DNA of 7,666 nucleotides. Source: an uncultured Oscillospiraceae bacterium (GTDB taxonomy: Bacteria > Bacillota > Clostridia > Oscillospirales > Acutalibacteraceae). Positions 6,001 to 7,666 of the stretch are shown piece by piece (positions within the stretch are counted from its first letter, which is position 1; the number at the start of each line of letters is the position of its first letter). A program made the position numbers and the translations under genes. Location of the stretch: contig CAUDRD010000067.1 of NCBI GenBank assembly GCA_958451705.1, positions 1 through 7,666 of the forward strand, read 5' to 3'. The notes under the pieces are model-generated. The model was not told the origin of the DNA and did not search any database. It worked only from the letters and a program-made list of their open reading frames with translations.

Positions 6001-6029
6001 ATGACCATTTGAAAAAAATATTGTATAAT
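6001..6029 (+). promoter_or_regulatory. Promoter of the CarD-family gene
   Basis: ATGACC (6001-6006, four of six -35 matches) and a perfect TATAAT (6024-6029) are separated by 17 bases. Transcription would begin near 6036. Confidence 0.65.
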
Positions 6030-6150
6030 GATAAAATAATATTGTAACAACGTGCAGTTTTCATGGCAGAGCGTAAGTGATGTTATGGCAGCTGTATTTT
6101 TTATGGTTTTAAATGCCTGATAGATTTAATACGGCAAATACAAATAAGAA

Positions 6151-6156
6151 AAGGAG
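6151..6156 (+). promoter_or_regulatory. Ribosome binding site setting the CarD-gene start
   Basis: AAGGAG ends directly against the ATG at 6157, which is too close to use it, and is 9 bases from the ATG at 6166. The second ATG is therefore the start. Confidence 0.8.
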
Positions 6157-6165
6157 ATGTTTTTG

Positions 6166-6684
6166 ATGTATGCTGCCGGAGATATGGTAATGCATGCCGG
6201 AACAGGTGTGTGCAAAATTGATGAAATCAGAAAAGAGGATTTTGGCGGAAACGGCGGAACGGTATACTATGTGCTGAGCCCTGTTTACGAAAACAAGTCC
6301 CAAATATTTGTTCCCGTTGAAAAGGGAGACGGAAGAATGAGAAATCTGCTTTCGGAAGAAGAGATTTATACGGTTTTAGATGCTGTACCTGAGTGTGATA
6401 CAATTTGGGTCAGCGACGACCGTGCAAGGCAGGAAAAATTTTCTCAGGTGCTCCACGCTGGCAACAGAGCTGATATAATAAAGCTTATATCAGAGCTTCA
6501 TGAAAAACGCAGAGAGGTAGGAAAAAAAGGAAAGCACCTTCACTTTTCCGATCAGCATGTGCTGGAAGAGGCTGAAAGAATTGTAAATCAGGAAGTAGCA
6601 TATGTTTTTCATCTTGATATTAAAGACGTTCCGGCGTTTATAATGAACCGTTTAGGTGTTCAGACTTCAAAAGTCAATAGCTAA
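6166..6684 (+). CDS. CarD-family transcriptional regulator
   Basis: A 172-residue cytoplasmic protein of the CarD/CdnL/TRCF-RID family. Members bind the RNA polymerase beta subunit through an N-terminal Tudor-like domain and, in actinobacteria, stabilise the promoter open complex with the helical C-terminal domain. The N-terminal domain is visible at about 1-60: YAAGDMVMHAGTGVCKIDEI (2-21), YYVLSPVYENKSQIFVPVEK (34-53). It is followed by the helical domain from about 63 (SEEEI) to the end, with HAGNRADIIKLISELHEKRR near 97-116. W81 may be the counterpart of the DNA-contacting tryptophan of mycobacterial CarD, but I cannot align this securely. Clostridial genomes often encode several short CarD-like proteins with unknown targets. 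The start is chosen from AAGGAG 9 bases before the ATG at 6166. The gene has its own promoter and terminator and is thus monocistronic. Confidence 0.9.
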   Translation: MYAAGDMVMHAGTGVCKIDEIRKEDFGGNGGTVYYVLSPVYENKSQIFVPVEKGDGRMRNLLSEEEIYTVLDAVPECDTIWVSDDRARQEKFSQVLHAGNRADIIKLISELHEKRREVGKKGKHLHFSDQHVLEEAERIVNQEVAYVFHLDIKDVPAFIMNRLGVQTSKVNS

Positions 6685-6686
6685 AA

Positions 6687-6725
6687 AGAACCGCAGTAAT
6701 TAAACTGCGGTTCTCGTGTTTTTTA
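6687..6725 (+). terminator. Terminator of the CarD-family gene
   Basis: AGAACCGCAGT (6687-6697) and ACTGCGGTTCT (6704-6714) pair perfectly over 11 bp around a 6-base AATTAA loop. The T-run (6719-6724) begins four bases after the stem, after CGTG, which is slightly late, but the stem is strong and begins two bases after the stop codon. Confidence 0.85.
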
Positions 6726-6920
6726 ATATGTAATTTTATTTTTTATATGCGCTTTAATTATAATTGCTGCGGCATCTGTGGACACTAAAATTAACGACAA
6801 AACAGATTCTTATATGCTTTCTTCTGAAAAGTTTTTTTTGAACAGTTCTCATTAGAGAAGCATATTGTGTTATGCCCTGTTAAATCCTTAATAGTATTAT
6901 TATTTATGTATCAGCCGCTA
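6726..6920. other. A+T-rich intergenic region between convergent genes
   Basis: About 195 bases separate the CarD terminator from the end of the minus-strand NEAT-like gene. I see no convincing terminator for the latter: TTCTC-ATTA-GAGAA (6846-6859) is a 5-bp hairpin without a T-tract on either strand. A plus-strand frame at 6727-6855 encodes a signal-like hydrophobic stretch but has no normal start codon; see the findings. Confidence 0.4.
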
Positions 6921-7666
6921 TTATCTTTTACCCTCTTTAGCTTTTGAGATTATCACCCAGCCTGCTAAACCTATCAGAATAACGCCTAATATAACTCCGC
7001 CGATTATAACGCCTGTGCTTCCATCGTCCCTTTTTGAACGCTGTGCGGCTGTAGTAACTTCATTGCTATCTTTCTCTGTGGCGGTGTTGTATTTGTCCGA
7101 TACCGCTTCTTCCGAAAGCTCCGATTCATATGTATAATCATATTTTTTATCTGTATTGTTGTTTTCTCCCGCTGTGGGCTGCTTGAGAGCATAGGGATAG
7201 TTGTAGGTATAAGAGCTTCCTCCTGAAGATGTAGGAAGTTCAAACTTAGATGAACCGGAGGTAGCCCCTTGAGTTGAATCTTCTTCGGGAATGTATTTAC
7301 AGTTGTCGTAATCAATATATATCCTTGCTGAAACCGATACATCGGTAAAGGGAATTTCCATCACTATTCCCACAAGCTGACCGCTTCCGTTAAGGGGAAT
7401 CTTATATCCCGCAGGATAAGTTCTGTCGCCTATTTTAATATTTTTCACTTTTTCTGCGGCTTTGGTTGAGCCTGATACTGAGCCGTTTGTATAGTAGTAA
7501 AATTCAAATCCGGCAATTGATGACAGTGAAGCCACAGTCAGATATTTCTTTCCGCTTTTAATCTCTAAAAGGGCTGCCTCGTAAAAAAATTTACTTTGTT
7601 CTGATTCAGCGTTGCTGTCTGCACTGCGAATCTGAATGGGAACCTGATAAATGCCGTCTTTTGTGG
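6921..7666 (-). CDS. NEAT-like surface protein with C-terminal membrane anchor, N-terminus outside the window
   Basis: The minus-strand frame is open from the right edge of the window to a TAA at 6921-6923, giving 248 codon positions including a partial first codon. A GTG at 7533-7535 is internal, because the upstream codons continue a recognisable domain. Visible residues 1-125 look like a NEAT (near iron transporter) domain: DGIYQVPIQI at the start, YEAALLEIKSGKKYLTVASL (28-47), a central strand pair, and the end block FTDVSVSARIYIDY (about 106-119). NEAT domains sit on the cell surface and bind haem or related ligands. A Ser/Gly/Thr/Tyr/Asn-rich linker follows (about 128-215), then one hydrophobic helix (about 217-240, TGVIIGGVILGVILIGLAGW) and a basic tail SKAKEGKR. 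There is no LPXTG sorting signal, so the protein is anchored in the membrane with the domain outside. The last strand has IYIDYD instead of the classic YxxxY haem motif, so haem binding is uncertain. Confidence 0.75.
   Translation of the reverse strand, partial: TKDGIYQVPIQIRSADSNAESEQSKFFYEAALLEIKSGKKYLTVASLSSIAGFEFYYYTNGSVSGSTKAAEKVKNIKIGDRTYPAGYKIPLNGSGQLVGIVMEIPFTDVSVSARIYIDYDNCKYIPEEDSTQGATSGSSKFELPTSSGGSSYTYNYPYALKQPTAGENNNTDKKYDYTYESELSEEAVSDKYNTATEKDSNEVTTAAQRSKRDDGSTGVIIGGVILGVILIGLAGWVIISKAKEGKR

Larger units (their letters stand above)
5947..6165 (+). other. Intergenic region and leader before the CarD gene
   Basis: This 219-base gap has no terminator for the preceding gene, only a stray TTGACA at 5949-5954 without a matching -10. 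It also holds the CarD-gene promoter near 6001-6029 and a leader of about 130 bases. The leader holds two tiny reading frames: M-A-E-R-K at 6063-6080 and M-L-W-Q-L-Y-F-L-W-F at 6080-6112, overlapping as TGATG. Neither has a good ribosome binding site. Confidence 0.4.

Noticed and set aside
6759..6764. Perfect TATAAT in the gap after the CarD gene
   Set aside because: There is no -35 or extended -10, the DNA is very A+T-rich, and no gene follows on the plus strand.
1..7666. Search by eye for mobile elements, CRISPR arrays, tRNA genes and defence genes
   Set aside because: No transposase or integrase motifs, no regularly spaced repeats, no tRNA cloverleaf and no toxin-antitoxin or nuclease gene was recognised; apart from the Imm-5-like orphan the content is housekeeping.

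Overview
The window looks like an ordinary chromosomal segment of a Gram-positive, low-to-moderate-GC member of the Clostridia, most likely a gut Oscillospiraceae/Ruminococcaceae-type bacterium. The grounds are strong GGAGG ribosome binding sites, A+T-rich intergenic regions with sigma-A-like promoters, hairpin-plus-T-tract terminators, a CarD-family regulator, a DUF4358 protein, a Firmicutes-type rplM-rpsI pair and a NEAT-like surface protein. The family-level placement is inference. I see no insertion sequence, prophage gene, CRISPR array, tRNA or rRNA.

Layout, left to right. (1) The 3' part of thrS (threonyl-tRNA synthetase, plus strand); its first residues lie outside the window. (2) A small membrane or lipoprotein of the DUF4358 type with its own extended -10 promoter, followed by a MazG-like NTP pyrophosphohydrolase (COG4997 type). 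A strong hairpin terminator sits between the two, only about 30 bases before the second start codon, and its 5' arm can pair with an alternative upstream segment. (3) A two-gene minus-strand operon: a TtcA-family tRNA 2-thiocytidine synthetase, then a small zinc-ribbon membrane protein. It converges on the pyrophosphohydrolase gene through a bidirectional terminator. (4) Divergently, the rplM-rpsI ribosomal protein operon (L13, S9) with a strong promoter, closed by a terminator. (5) A stand-alone helical protein resembling the Imm-5 putative immunity family. (6) A CarD-family RNA polymerase-binding regulator with a leader of about 130 bases and its own terminator. (7) The C-terminal part of a membrane-anchored NEAT-like surface protein on the minus strand, running off the right edge.

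Most genes are housekeeping: tRNA charging and modification, ribosome assembly, nucleotide-pool cleaning and transcription control. They share a neighbourhood but not an obvious pathway. I found no convincing new multi-gene system. The points most worth a second look are the possible attenuator before the pyrophosphohydrolase, a perfect 10-bp dyad in the ttcA/rplM divergent region, the orphan Imm-5-like gene, the NEAT-like protein without a canonical haem motif, and the leader of the CarD gene.
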